A DNA stretch of 38,755 bases from JAVJUS01 sp040220455 (GTDB taxonomy: Bacteria; Pseudomonadota; Alphaproteobacteria; DSM-16000; Inquilinaceae). Position 1 is the stretch's first letter. Each line of letters opens with the position of its first letter. Shown one piece after another: positions 1-7,424 of this stretch. Location: positions 1-38,755 of the forward strand of contig JAVJUS010000025.1 in NCBI GenBank assembly GCA_040220455.1, given 5' to 3'. The position numbers and the translations under genes were made by a program. Below the pieces are notes generated by a model. The model worked only from the letters and a program-made list of their open reading frames with translations, was not told the DNA's origin and did not search any database.

Positions 1-2
1 GC

Positions 3-2030
3 GGCGGAGCGACGAGCACCCGGACGACGCGCGCCCGGACCGCGCGCGCCGGGGCGGCCCGGCGCCGGCAGGCGACCGCGCCCCGGCGGCGCTGGGGTCG
101 CTGGCTCGCCAAGTGGACGGCCGTGCTGGCGATCTGGGGCGGTCTGGCGCTCGCCGGCACGCTCGCCTTCTTCGCCTACGACATGCCGCGCATCGACGCC
201 GTGGAGGCGCCGGAGCGCCGCCCGGCGGTCACCGTGCTCGACGCCGAGGGGGCGGGCCTCGCCCGCTTCGGGGAGCTGACCGGGGCGTCGGTCCAGGCCT
301 CCGAACTGCCGCAGCACCTGATCGACGCGGTGCTGGCGATCGAGGACCGGCGCTTTTACTGGCATCCGGGGGTCGATCCGATCGGCATCGCGCGGGCCGC
401 CACCGCCAACCTGCGCGCCGGCCGTACGGTCCAGGGCGGCTCGACGATCACCCAGCAGCTCGCCAAGATCCTGTTCCTGACGCCTGAGCGCACGCTCCGC
501 CGCAAGGTGCAGGAGGCGCTGCTGGCCCTGTGGCTGGAGGCGACCTACACCAAGGACGAGATCCTCACCGCCTATCTGAACCGGGTCTACCTGGGCGCCG
601 GGACCTACGGCGTGGACGCGGCGGCGCGGACCTATTTCGGCGTGCCGGCGACCCGGGTCACCCTGCGCCAGGCGGCGATCCTGGCCGGGCTGCTCAAGGC
701 GCCGTCGCGCTACGCCCCGTCGAGCGATCCGCGCGCGGCGGGCGAGCGCGCGGACGTGGTGCTCGCGGCCATGGTCGATGCCGGTTCCATCACGCCGGGC
801 GACGCGGCGGCGGCCGACAGCCTGCCCCCTGTGCCGCGCGACCGGGCGGGCGCGGCAGGCAGCCGCTACTTCGCCGACTGGGTGGCCGACCGGGTGCCCG
901 ACCGGATCGGCGGCCTGCCCTCCGACGTGACGGTGACGACGACGCTCGAGCCCCGGCTCCAGCGCCTGGCCCAGGCCACCGTGGCGCGCCACCTGGCCGA
1001 CGCGGGCGCGGCCGGCGGGGCGAGCCAGGCGGCCCTGGTCGCGCTCGACGGCCGGGGCGCGGTCGTCGCCATGGTCGGCGGCCGGTCCTATGGCGAGAGC
1101 CAGTTCAACCGGGCGACCCAGGCGATGCGCCAGCCGGGCTCGGCGTTCAAGCCCTTCGTCTACCTGGCCGCGCTGGAGAACGGGCTGCGCCCGCATGACC
1201 GGGTGCTCGACGCGCCGCTGACCGTCGACGGCTGGTCGCCGGACAACTATGCCGGGGAGTACCGTGGCGAGGTCACGCTGGCCGAGGCGCTGGCCCACAG
1301 CCTCAACACCGCGACGGTGCGCGTGCTCGACCGGATCGGCGTCGATCAGGCCGTCGGCGTGGCGCGCCGCCTGGGTGTGACGGCCGATCTCTCCCGCGAC
1401 CTGTCGCTGGCGCTGGGCACCAGCGAGATGACGCTGATGGAGCTCACCGCCGCCTATGCCGCCCTGCCGCGCAACGGCCGCGCCGTCTGGCCCTGGGCCG
1501 TGGCGGCGGTGCGCGGCCCGGAGGGCGAGTCGCTCTACGACCACGACCCCGCCGACCCCGGGGAGGTCGTGCGCCCCTGGCATGTCTGGGAGCTCAACGC
1601 CATGCTGCGCGGCGTGGTGACCGAGGGCACGGGCCGCGCCGCCCGGCTCGCCGACCGGGTCGCGGCGGGCAAGACCGGGACGTCGCAGAACTACCGCGAC
1701 GCCTGGTTCGTCGGCTTCACCGCCGACTACACGGTCGGCGTGTGGGTCGGCAACGACGACGGCGCGCCCATGGACGGGGTGACCGGCGGCGGCCTGCCGG
1801 CGCGCATCTGGCACGATTTCGTCGCCGGCGCCTCCGAGGGCCTGCCGGCCCGCCCCCTGCCGGGCCTCGAGACCCTGCCCGAGCGCGACGGCCCGGCCGG
1901 CGACGGCGCCAGCGTCATGCTGTCGGCCCCCGATCCCGCCCCGGCCGAGCCGCTCCCCGCCGCCGACCCGACCCCGGACAACCCGGTCGACGCCTTCGGC
2001 CGACTTCTGGAGAGCATCCTGGGCGGGTGA
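3..2030 (+). CDS. Bifunctional penicillin-binding protein, PBP1A family (5' end outside window)
   Basis: Polymerises glycan strands and cross-links peptides of peptidoglycan, anchored in the inner membrane. Counting from an internal GTG at 123, a membrane segment spans residues 1-18. The GT51 transglycosylase domain has EDRRF (74-78) and QGGSTITQQLAK (104-115). The transpeptidase domain has SAFK (340-343, nucleophile Ser), SLN (393-395) and KTGT (517-520). The C-terminal tail is Pro/Ala-rich. The frame stays open from 123 back to the window edge and reads an Arg/Trp-rich stretch, as expected of the cytoplasmic tail before the membrane anchor. I therefore infer that the true start is upstream of the window; GTG 123 is the fallback start, giving 635 aa. 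Confidence 0.93.
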   Translation, partial: GGATSTRTTRARTARAGAARRRQATAPRRRWGRWLAKWTAVLAIWGGLALAGTLAFFAYDMPRIDAVEAPERRPAVTVLDAEGAGLARFGELTGASVQASELPQHLIDAVLAIEDRRFYWHPGVDPIGIARAATANLRAGRTVQGGSTITQQLAKILFLTPERTLRRKVQEALLALWLEATYTKDEILTAYLNRVYLGAGTYGVDAAARTYFGVPATRVTLRQAAILAGLLKAPSRYAPSSDPRAAGERADVVLAAMVDAGSITPGDAAAADSLPPVPRDRAGAAGSRYFADWVADRVPDRIGGLPSDVTVTTTLEPRLQRLAQATVARHLADAGAAGGASQAALVALDGRGAVVAMVGGRSYGESQFNRATQAMRQPGSAFKPFVYLAALENGLRPHDRVLDAPLTVDGWSPDNYAGEYRGEVTLAEALAHSLNTATVRVLDRIGVDQAVGVARRLGVTADLSRDLSLALGTSEMTLMELTAAYAALPRNGRAVWPWAVAAVRGPEGESLYDHDPADPGEVVRPWHVWELNAMLRGVVTEGTGRAARLADRVAAGKTGTSQNYRDAWFVGFTADYTVGVWVGNDDGAPMDGVTGGGLPARIWHDFVAGASEGLPARPLPGLETLPERDGPAGDGASVMLSAPDPAPAEPLPAADPTPDNPVDAFGRLLESILGG

Positions 2031-2044
2031 GCCTTGCCGGCAGC

Positions 2045-2134
2045 GATGACACTCGCGTCGCGCGTATAATTGAGTTATATTTTCGTGTCGCGAATCCTGG
2101 ACAATCGAATAGGATCAAGACCTTACGGCCCAGG
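2045..2134 (+). promoter_or_regulatory. CRISPR leader
   Basis: An AT-rich patch in otherwise GC-rich DNA between the penicillin-binding protein stop and the first CRISPR repeat. It contains TATAAT at 2065-2070 and further TTATAT at 2075-2080. No good -35 box is seen 17 bp upstream of TATAAT. Its place on the left of the array agrees with the repeat orientation: the E. coli-type crRNA handle side (GGGGAT...) faces right, so transcription should run left to right. Confidence 0.6.
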
Positions 2135-2585
2135 GGTTCCCCCGCCCGCGCGGGGATGGGCCCCGGCCAGGTTCCAGGCCTGCGGCGTCTCGTCAGGTTC
2201 CCCCGCCCGCGCGGGGATGGGCCCCGTTCGCGCTCCTCCGCGGTCATCGACGCCGGGGTTCCCCCGCCCGCGCGGGGATGGGCCGCCGCCGCCGTCGCTC
2301 GCCTTCGTGCCGAGGGTTCCCCGCCCGCGCGGGGATGGGCCCACCCCGCGGGCGGTGGAACTCCAGCTCTGTCAGGGTCCCCCGCCCGCGCGGGGATGGG
2401 CCGGTCTGGTGAGTGACGCCGGCGCCGGGGGCGGCGGTTCCCCCGCCCGCGCGGGGATGGGCCTCATGAAATACACCACGACCGTCCCGGTGCCGAGGTT
2501 CCTTCGCCCGCGCGGGGATGGGCCGCGCACGCTCACGCAGATGACCGAGGGCGAGCTGGTTCCCCCGCCCGCGCGGGGATGGGCC
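2135..2585 (+). CRISPR. CRISPR array, 8 repeats / 7 spacers, type I-E-like
   Basis: Repeats of 28 bp begin at 2135, 2196, 2257, 2315, 2375, 2436, 2497 and 2558. The consensus starts GGTTCCCCC, has a CCCGC/GCGGG stem and ends GCGGGGATGGGCC, resembling type I-E repeats. Spacers are 33 bp (period 61) except the third, at 2285-2314, which is 30 bp. The base after GGGCC varies (C, C, G, C, G, T, G, C), so I count it as spacer. Three repeats are damaged: the fourth lacks one C (27 bp), the fifth has T3 changed to G, and the seventh has CC changed to TT in the C-run. The other five are identical. No cas gene is in the window. Subtype is inferred from the repeat alone. Confidence 0.93.
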
Positions 2586-2778
2586 CGCGATTGCCGCCTT
2601 TCGAGGTACGACGAGCCGCCCGGACCCGATCGTTGATCCTGGGCGCCCTGACGCGTCCAGCTCGACCGACCTTGATCCGGGCGGCCGCGACGCGCATCTT
2701 TTCCCCAGGCGGCCGAAAAGCGCTGAATCTGTCTGAGCGCAGCGCCTTGCGTGTGGAGGTGCCCGGTATCCAGTCCGG
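2586..2778. repeat. CRISPR trailer region, copy A of a diverged duplication
   Basis: Follows the last array repeat. It shares ordered blocks with 2965-3164: a 19-bp block at 2590-2608 (14 of 19 bases match 2966-2984), then after 62 bp a block of about 60 bp from 2671 starting CTTGAT and containing CCCAGGCGG and CGAAA. It ends in a GGTA-CCAGTCCGG block. I see no convincing gene in it. Confidence 0.55.
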
Positions 2779-2936
2779 GAGGACAGCCCTCCCGGCTGCC
2801 ACCCCTACAGCTCCTCGCGAAGCATCGGTCCCTTGCGCCGCAATGCTCGTCGGTTGTGGTCCTGGGAGCGATGCAGCGTGAGCAGGTAGATTTCGCGGTC
2901 GAGCACCTTGATCGCCGCGCGCCAGAGTGCGTTGTC
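2779..2936 (-). other. Unassigned stretch with a possible ORF remnant on the minus strand
   Basis: Between the two trailer copies. On the minus strand a 43-codon reading frame runs from the orphan repeat (2936) to a TAG at 2805-2807, with protein-like composition (for example AAIKVLDREIYLLTLHRSQD). It has no start codon of its own, because the frame enters through the CRISPR repeat. I do not recognise the family. It could be the truncated 3' end of a gene or chance. Confidence 0.25.
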
Positions 2937-2964
2937 GGTTCCCCCGCCCGCGCGGGGATGGGCA
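2937..2964 (+). repeat. Orphan CRISPR repeat
   Basis: Matches the array consensus at 27 of 28 positions (last base A instead of C) but stands alone, 351 bp after the end of the array. No repeat occurs 61 bp to either side. The sequence after it is homologous to the sequence after the array's last repeat, so it looks like a second, nearly empty array end rather than an inserted repeat. Confidence 0.85.
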
Positions 2965-3164
2965 GAATGCCGCCTCGGGCGGTAGCCGTGCGCCAATGGG
3001 CTCGTCGCTACGGTCGCGGGTTTCTTGACGAGACTCCGGATCGGTCTTGATAGGGGAAGTTGCAGGCCGCATTCTCCTCCCAGGCGGTCGAAACACGGTG
3101 AACCTGCATGCCGTGGCTCGGGCCCGGCCCGAAGCGCGTGGCGGTGATCCGGTAGCCAGTCCGG
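2965..3164. repeat. CRISPR trailer region, copy B of a diverged duplication
   Basis: Diverged copy of 2586-2778. The CTTGAT block begins at 3046, 81 bp after the orphan repeat, compared with 85 bp after the array's last repeat in copy A. From CTTGAT to AGGCGG both copies are exactly 42 bp. The GGTA-CCAGTCCGG block ends at 3164. No gene is seen from here to 3263. Confidence 0.55.
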
Positions 3165-3263
3165 TGTTCCTGCAGCCCGCCCGGCCGCCGCCCCTCGTTC
3201 CCGCTCGCCCCGCATCACTCTGCCCCGTTCCGGACCCGTCGGGTTCGCCTGCGACCGGCCGAC

Positions 3264-4163
3264 CTACAGCCCCAGCCGGCTCAAGGTCCGTTCGATGGGG
3301 CGGGCGTACGATTCGTCCCAGTACCGTACGTGTACGAGAAGCGGGTAGATGTTGTAGAGGTCCCGGCGCAGCTCGAAGAAGTCCGGCGCGAACGGTGCGC
3401 GTTCGGCGTAGCGCTCGAAGAACGGGCGATCGAAGGTGCCGAACAGGGTGGTGAAGGCGAGCTCGATTTCCGGATGGCCGATATAGATCGCCGGGTCGAT
3501 CAGCCCGGCGACGCGCCCTCCCTGGCACAGCACGTTGCCGGTCCACAGGTCGCCGTGCAGCAGGGCGGGATGCGTCGGCTCGTCGATGTAGCGCTCGATC
3601 CGGCCGGCGAGCGCCTCCAGCCGATCGCGCAGCCGGTCGCTCACCGTGCCCTCGCGATGGCCCTCCAGGGTCATGTGCAGCAGCCGGTGGTCGCGGAAGA
3701 AGTCGACCCAGCGGCCCGTACGGGGATTGGGCTGATGGAGCTGGCCGATCACCGTGTCCCGGGAATAGCCGTACGTGTCGTACGCCCTGCCGTGCAGGGC
3801 GGCGAGCAGGTCGGCGGCGTGGCGCTGCGCCTCGGCGTTCGGCCCGCGCCCGTCATTGTCGATATGGGTGAGGACGAGCAGGTCGTCGGCCGAATGCAGC
3901 ACCTCCGGCACCGGCAGGGCGCTCTCCCGCGTCAGCTCGCTCAGCATGAAGGCCTCGAGCGGCAGGTCGGCGCGGCCCCGGCCGTCGGCGAACTTGGCCA
4001 CCACACGGCGGCCGTCGGCCAGGTCGACCCGCTCGACCCGCACCGTGGAGGCGCCGGCGAGCGGTCGGCTCGCCCGAGCCTCGACCCCCAGCGCCGCGCT
4101 CACGCGGGCGAGCAGCGGATCGCCGCCGGCCGGCCGTGCCGTCATCCCCGGCCGCGTCGTCAT
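3264..4163 (-). CDS. Fructosamine kinase family protein
   Basis: Predicted cytosolic small-molecule/protein ketosamine kinase of the fructosamine-3-kinase family (protein kinase-like fold, 299 aa, usual length). It would phosphorylate sugar adducts on lysines so that they decompose. Visible motifs are the ATP-site Lys in VVAKFAD (about residue 57), the catalytic loop HGDLWTGN (203-210) and the metal-binding IDPA (222-225) followed by GHPEIELAF. The start ATG at 4163 overlaps the stop of the phosphatase gene upstream in an ATGA, which decides it over the in-frame ATG at 4145. The pairing with a low-molecular-weight phosphatase is known for this family and supports deglycation. The exact substrate cannot be read from sequence. 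Confidence 0.9.
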   Translation of the reverse strand: MTTRPGMTARPAGGDPLLARVSAALGVEARASRPLAGASTVRVERVDLADGRRVVAKFADGRGRADLPLEAFMLSELTRESALPVPEVLHSADDLLVLTHIDNDGRGPNAEAQRHAADLLAALHGRAYDTYGYSRDTVIGQLHQPNPRTGRWVDFFRDHRLLHMTLEGHREGTVSDRLRDRLEALAGRIERYIDEPTHPALLHGDLWTGNVLCQGGRVAGLIDPAIYIGHPEIELAFTTLFGTFDRPFFERYAERAPFAPDFFELRRDLYNIYPLLVHVRYWDESYARPIERTLSRLGL

Positions 4164-4654
4164 GCCCGGCCCTCGCGTCCGGTGGAGAGGGCGCCGGTCG
4201 CGATCGCCTTCAGCAGCCCGTCCACCCCGGCCTCGATCAGGTCGAAGGCGTGCACGAAGGCGTCGCGGCCGCCGTACCACGGGTCGGGCACGTCGCGCAG
4301 ACCGAGCGCCGGCGCGTAGTCGAGCAGCAGGCCGGTGCGGGCCGTCGCGTCCGCCGGCGCGGCGGCCTCCATGCGGGAGAGATGCACGGTCGTCATGCCC
4401 AGCACCAGGTCGAAGGCTTGGAAGTCCGCCCGCGTGATCCGCCGGGCGCGCCGGTCGGGCAGGGTGACGCCGCGGCGCGCGGCCTCCGCCACCGCGCGGC
4501 GGTCGATGGGGTTGCCCTGCTCCTCGTCGCTCACGCCCGCGCTGTCGGCGGCCACGCGGCCGTCCAGCCCCAGTTCGGCGGCGCGATGGAGGAACAGCCT
4601 CTCGGCGGTGGGCGAGCGGCAGATGTTGCCGGTGCACACGAACAGGACCTTCAC
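4160..4654 (-). CDS. Low-molecular-weight protein-tyrosine-phosphatase family protein
   Basis: Cysteine-based phosphatase of 164 aa, the usual family length. The P-loop is CTGNICRS (residues 7-14, nucleophile Cys7 and Arg13), and the general-acid loop is DPW (124-126). The start is a GTG at 4654, chosen because the family begins directly with the (M)KVLFVC strand. The gene is first in a two-gene minus-strand operon and overlaps the fructosamine kinase gene by 4 bp. The partner suggests a role in removing phosphate from phosphorylated sugar-protein adducts. A role in tyrosine dephosphorylation or arsenate reduction is possible but has no contextual support here. Confidence 0.93.
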   Translation of the reverse strand: MKVLFVCTGNICRSPTAERLFLHRAAELGLDGRVAADSAGVSDEEQGNPIDRRAVAEAARRGVTLPDRRARRITRADFQAFDLVLGMTTVHLSRMEAAAPADATARTGLLLDYAPALGLRDVPDPWYGGRDAFVHAFDLIEAGVDGLLKAIATGALSTGREGRA

Positions 4655-4747
4655 GCGGGCTCTCCCTCTCGGCGGGTTCCCTGGGCGGCGGTGGCGGGCG
4701 CCGGGCGGACGACGGTCGCGGCGCGGGCGGGGGTTGGCCCGGGCCCG

Positions 4748-4763
4748 CGTTTCTGGTGAAACG
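4748..4763. promoter_or_regulatory. Perfect inverted repeat in the phosphatase/sirtuin divergent region
   Basis: CGTTTC-TGGT-GAAACG, with 6-bp arms, midway in the 184-bp interval between two divergent genes. It could be an operator serving one or both genes. No -10/-35 pair is clear around it. Confidence 0.35.
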
Positions 4764-4838
4764 GGTGGGCACGATGCCGGCCGGCGGTGCCGTCGGCCGA
4801 CCGTCCCGCATCCCCGAGCGTCGGAGATAACGCCCGCG

Positions 4839-5579
4839 ATGGACAGCCTCAAGCCCACCGACCCGATCGTCGTGCTGACCGGGGCCGGAATCTCCAAGGA
4901 ATCGGGCCTCGACACCTTCCGCGACGCCGACGGCATCTGGGCCCGCGTGCGCCTGGAGGACGTGGCGACGCCGGAGGCCTTCGCCCGCGACCCGGACCGG
5001 GTCCAGTCCTTCTACAACGACCGCCGGCGCGCCCTGCTGACCGCCGACGTGGCGCCCAACGCGGCCCATGCGGCGCTGGCCCGGCTGGAGCGGGCGTGGC
5101 CGGGCGGCGTGCTGCTGGTCACCCAGAACATCGACGACCTGCACGAGCGCGCGGGTAGCGAGACCCTCATCCACATGCACGGCGAGATCCTGAAGGCCCG
5201 CTGCGCGGCCTGCGAGACGGTCGTGCCCTGGCGCGAGGACCTGACCACGACGCTCGCCTGCGGCGCCTGCGGGCGGACCGGCGGGATGCGCCCGCATGTC
5301 GTCTGGTTCGGCGAGATGCCGCTGGAGATGGACCGCATCGCCGAGGCGCTGGCCGCCTGCGGCCTGTTCGTCTCGATCGGCACGTCCGGCACGGTCTACC
5401 CGGCCGCCGGCTTCGTCCAGGAGGCCCGCGTCCACGGCCGCGCCCGGTGCGTGGAGCTGAACCTGGAGGCGTCCGAGGGCGCGTCCTTCTTCCACGAATC
5501 GCGCGAAGGCCCGGCGAGCGAGCTGGTGCCGGCGTTCGTGGAGGAGGTGCTGGCCCGCGCGGGCGGTCAGGAGCGCTGA
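4839..5579 (+). CDS. cobB: NAD-dependent protein deacylase, sirtuin class III
   Basis: Removes acyl groups from lysines using NAD. The 246-aa protein has the NAD-binding GAGIS (15-19), QNIDD (96-100), catalytic His114 in HMHGE, and a zinc site of Cys122, Cys125, Cys141 and Cys144. FYNDRR holds the Tyr59-x-x-Arg62 pair that in class III sirtuins (E. coli CobB, SIRT5) reads acidic acyl groups, so desuccinylase/demalonylase activity is likely alongside deacetylation. ATG 4839 is preceded by GGAG at 4823-4826. Its 3' end overlaps the convergent membrane-protein gene by 13 bp. Placing a lysine deacylase beside a deglycation pair fits a protein-repair neighbourhood, which is inference. Confidence 0.94.
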   Translation: MDSLKPTDPIVVLTGAGISKESGLDTFRDADGIWARVRLEDVATPEAFARDPDRVQSFYNDRRRALLTADVAPNAAHAALARLERAWPGGVLLVTQNIDDLHERAGSETLIHMHGEILKARCAACETVVPWREDLTTTLACGACGRTGGMRPHVVWFGEMPLEMDRIAEALAACGLFVSIGTSGTVYPAAGFVQEARVHGRARCVELNLEASEGASFFHESREGPASELVPAFVEEVLARAGGQER

Positions 5580-6127
5580 TCGGCTCTCAGCCGGCGGCCG
5601 AGCTCGGCGTGCAGCGCGCGCAGCTCGGCCACCTCCTCCGGCGCATCGGCCGCCTTCAGGCGGTCGTCCACGCGGGCGCGCAGGCGGGCGTATTCCTCTC
5701 CCGGCTCGGCCAGGCGCATGAAGAAGGCGCTCATCCGGCCCACATACCAGAGCATCAGGAACATGAACGCGCAGAACAGGGCGGCCATGGTGCCGCTATA
5801 GAGCCCTGACGGCCACGGATAGACGACCATCGTCAGGGCCACGATCGAAGACGGCACGAGCTCGATGGCGATCGAGATCGCGAAGCTCCACATCCGTACC
5901 GGCGACGCCGTGAAGGCGTCCATGCGGTCGAGCCGCCGTCGCGCGAATCCGGCGATGTCCTCCTTCGGTGCCTCCGCGAAGCGCCGGGCCGTGCGGTGCA
6001 GGCGCCTCAGCAGCCACGCGCCGGCTCCAATCAGCGGCATGGCCAACGTCACCGTCTCGGCCCAAGCGGTGCGGTCCAATGCGGTGAGTGCCGCAATGCC
6101 GTCGGTGATGAAGGAGAGGGATTGCAC
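5567..6127 (-). CDS. Predicted inner-membrane protein, family not recognised
   Basis: A 186-aa protein with about three hydrophobic segments (residues 24-40, 79-101, 108-131), a basic loop between the first two, and a charged C-terminal stretch (140-180) rich in Leu/Ala/Arg/Glu that could form a coiled coil. There is no catalytic motif or signal peptide. Start ATG 6127 faces the divergent uracil-DNA glycosylase gene 67 bp away. The stop overlaps cobB tail-to-tail. Function unknown. Confidence 0.75.
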   Translation of the reverse strand: MQSLSFITDGIAALTALDRTAWAETVTLAMPLIGAGAWLLRRLHRTARRFAEAPKEDIAGFARRRLDRMDAFTASPVRMWSFAISIAIELVPSSIVALTMVVYPWPSGLYSGTMAALFCAFMFLMLWYVGRMSAFFMRLAEPGEEYARLRARVDDRLKAADAPEEVAELRALHAELGRRLRADQRS

Positions 6128-6194
6128 GGGTGCCCGGCCTTTCTACGGGAATTCTCGACGGAGTTTCGCCCCAAGATCGTGGGAGGTCATAGCA

Positions 6195-6884
6195 GTGAAC
6201 GACGCCACGCGCGAGCCCGAGCGATCCCCGCAGCGCGTTCCGGCCGGGCGGGCACCGGGCGAACAGGACCCGGCCGGAGCCGACGCGGGCGGGGCGCCCG
6301 ATCCCGACCTGGCCTCCGCGCTGGCCGCCGCGCGGGCCTGCCGGCTGTGCGCGGCGCATCTGCCGGCCGGGCCGCAGCCGGTGGTCCAGGCCGACGCGGC
6401 GGCGCGGATCATGATCATCGGCCAGGCGCCGGGCACCCGCGTGCACGCCAGCGGCCGGCCCTTCGACGACCCCTCGGGCGACCGGCTGCGGGCCTGGCTG
6501 GGGGTCGACCGGGACGCGTTCTACGATCCCGCGCGCTTCGCCATCGTGCCGATGGGCCTGTGCTACCCCGGCACCGACGCGCGCGGCGCGGACAGGCCGC
6601 CGCGCCCGGAATGCGCGCCGATCTGGCAGCCGCGCATCGGTGCGCATCTGCCGAATGTGGCGCTGACCCTGCTGATCGGCGCCTACGCCCAGCGCTTCCA
6701 CCTGGGCGGGGCTGCACGCCGCACCCTGACCGAGACGGTCCGCGACTGGCGCGCCCACACCCCCAAGTGCCTGCCCCTGCCCCATCCGAGCTGGCGCAAC
6801 ACCGCCTGGCTGAAGAAGAACCCCTGGTTCGAGGCCGAGGTCGTGCCCTGGCTGCGGGAGAGGGTGGCGGCCCTGGCGCGGTGA
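6195..6884 (+). CDS. Uracil-DNA glycosylase family protein
   Basis: Likely base-excision repair enzyme or relative of the UDG superfamily (229 aa). It has a motif A-like GQAPG (76-80), a following substrate-pocket stretch with SGDRLRAWLG, and a C-terminal HPSWRN (197-202). A CRLC (49-52) recalls the first cysteines of Fe-S UDG families, but I cannot place the other two ligands with confidence. The first 40 residues look disordered (Pro/Gly/Ala/Glu). The start is GTG 6195, set by a near-perfect Shine-Dalgarno GGGAGGT at 6181-6187. Upstream in-frame ATGs lie in the divergent gene. Activity on uracil is not proven by the motifs. Confidence 0.82.
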   Translation: MNDATREPERSPQRVPAGRAPGEQDPAGADAGGAPDPDLASALAAARACRLCAAHLPAGPQPVVQADAAARIMIIGQAPGTRVHASGRPFDDPSGDRLRAWLGVDRDAFYDPARFAIVPMGLCYPGTDARGADRPPRPECAPIWQPRIGAHLPNVALTLLIGAYAQRFHLGGAARRTLTETVRDWRAHTPKCLPLPHPSWRNTAWLKKNPWFEAEVVPWLRERVAALAR

Positions 6885-6931
6885 CGCCCGACCCGCCGGG
6901 GCGGGGTGTGGGGTGCCCTTGGCGACCGTCC

Positions 6932-6960
6932 TTGCTGCCCGGATCATTTGATCGTATATT
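6932..6960 (+). promoter_or_regulatory. Promoter of the Xre-RES toxin-antitoxin operon
   Basis: TTGCTG (6932-6937), a 17-bp spacer, then TATATT (6955-6960), 38 bp before the antitoxin start, in a local AT-rich pocket. The stretch 6942-6970 carries several TGAT/ATCA half-sites that could form the operator through which the antitoxin represses its own operon. Confidence 0.65.
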
Positions 6961-6998
6961 GTGTATCATCTGAGAGAACTGGCCCGGGAGCCCTCTCG

Positions 6999-7424
6999 AT
7001 GCTCGACATGCGTTCGCCCGGCGGCGCGCCGGACGGCATCCCCGATCTCACCGATGCGCGGGAGCGGGATGCGCTGGCGCCGGCGGCGCTGGAGGCGTAT
7101 CGCCGGATCGTCGAGCTCTGGGGGCTCGGCAACGACGACGCGGCCGCGCTGCTCGACGTCTCGCCCGCGACCTGGGGGCGGGTGAAGGCGGGCGGCGGCA
7201 CGCGGCTGGGCCAGGACCAGATGCTGCGGCTGTCCTGCCTGCTCGGCATCTTCAAGGCGCTCGAACTCCTGTTCGACGGCCCGCTGAGGCGCGGCTGGCC
7301 GATGCGGCCGAACGCGGACCCGGCCTTCGGCGGGTCGAGCCCCGTCGCCTTCATGCGCCGGGAGGGGCTGCCCGGCTTCGGCATCGTGCGGGGCTATCTG
7401 GATGCGCTGCGGGGCGGGGCTTGA
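6999..7424 (+). CDS. Antitoxin of an Xre-RES pair (Xre/MbcA/ParS toxin-binding domain)
   Basis: A 141-aa protein that should neutralise the RES toxin encoded next and bind the operon promoter. An N-terminal helix-turn-helix-like part (about residues 30-70, with LWGLGNDDAAALLDVSPATW) is followed by the toxin-binding domain with LFDGPLRRGWPMRPNADPAFGGSSPV, split here into LLFDGPLRRGW and NADPAFGG. It ends in the family's typical YLDAL. ATG 6999 is 38 bp after the promoter. The stop overlaps the toxin start in a TTGA, which couples translation of the two. Confidence 0.88.
   Translation: MLDMRSPGGAPDGIPDLTDARERDALAPAALEAYRRIVELWGLGNDDAAALLDVSPATWGRVKAGGGTRLGQDQMLRLSCLLGIFKALELLFDGPLRRGWPMRPNADPAFGGSSPVAFMRREGLPGFGIVRGYLDALRGGA

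Noticed and set aside
1742..2636. Plus-strand open frames running through the CRISPR array
   Set aside because: Their translations are repeats of PPARGW / SPARAGMG, which is the CRISPR repeat read in different frames.
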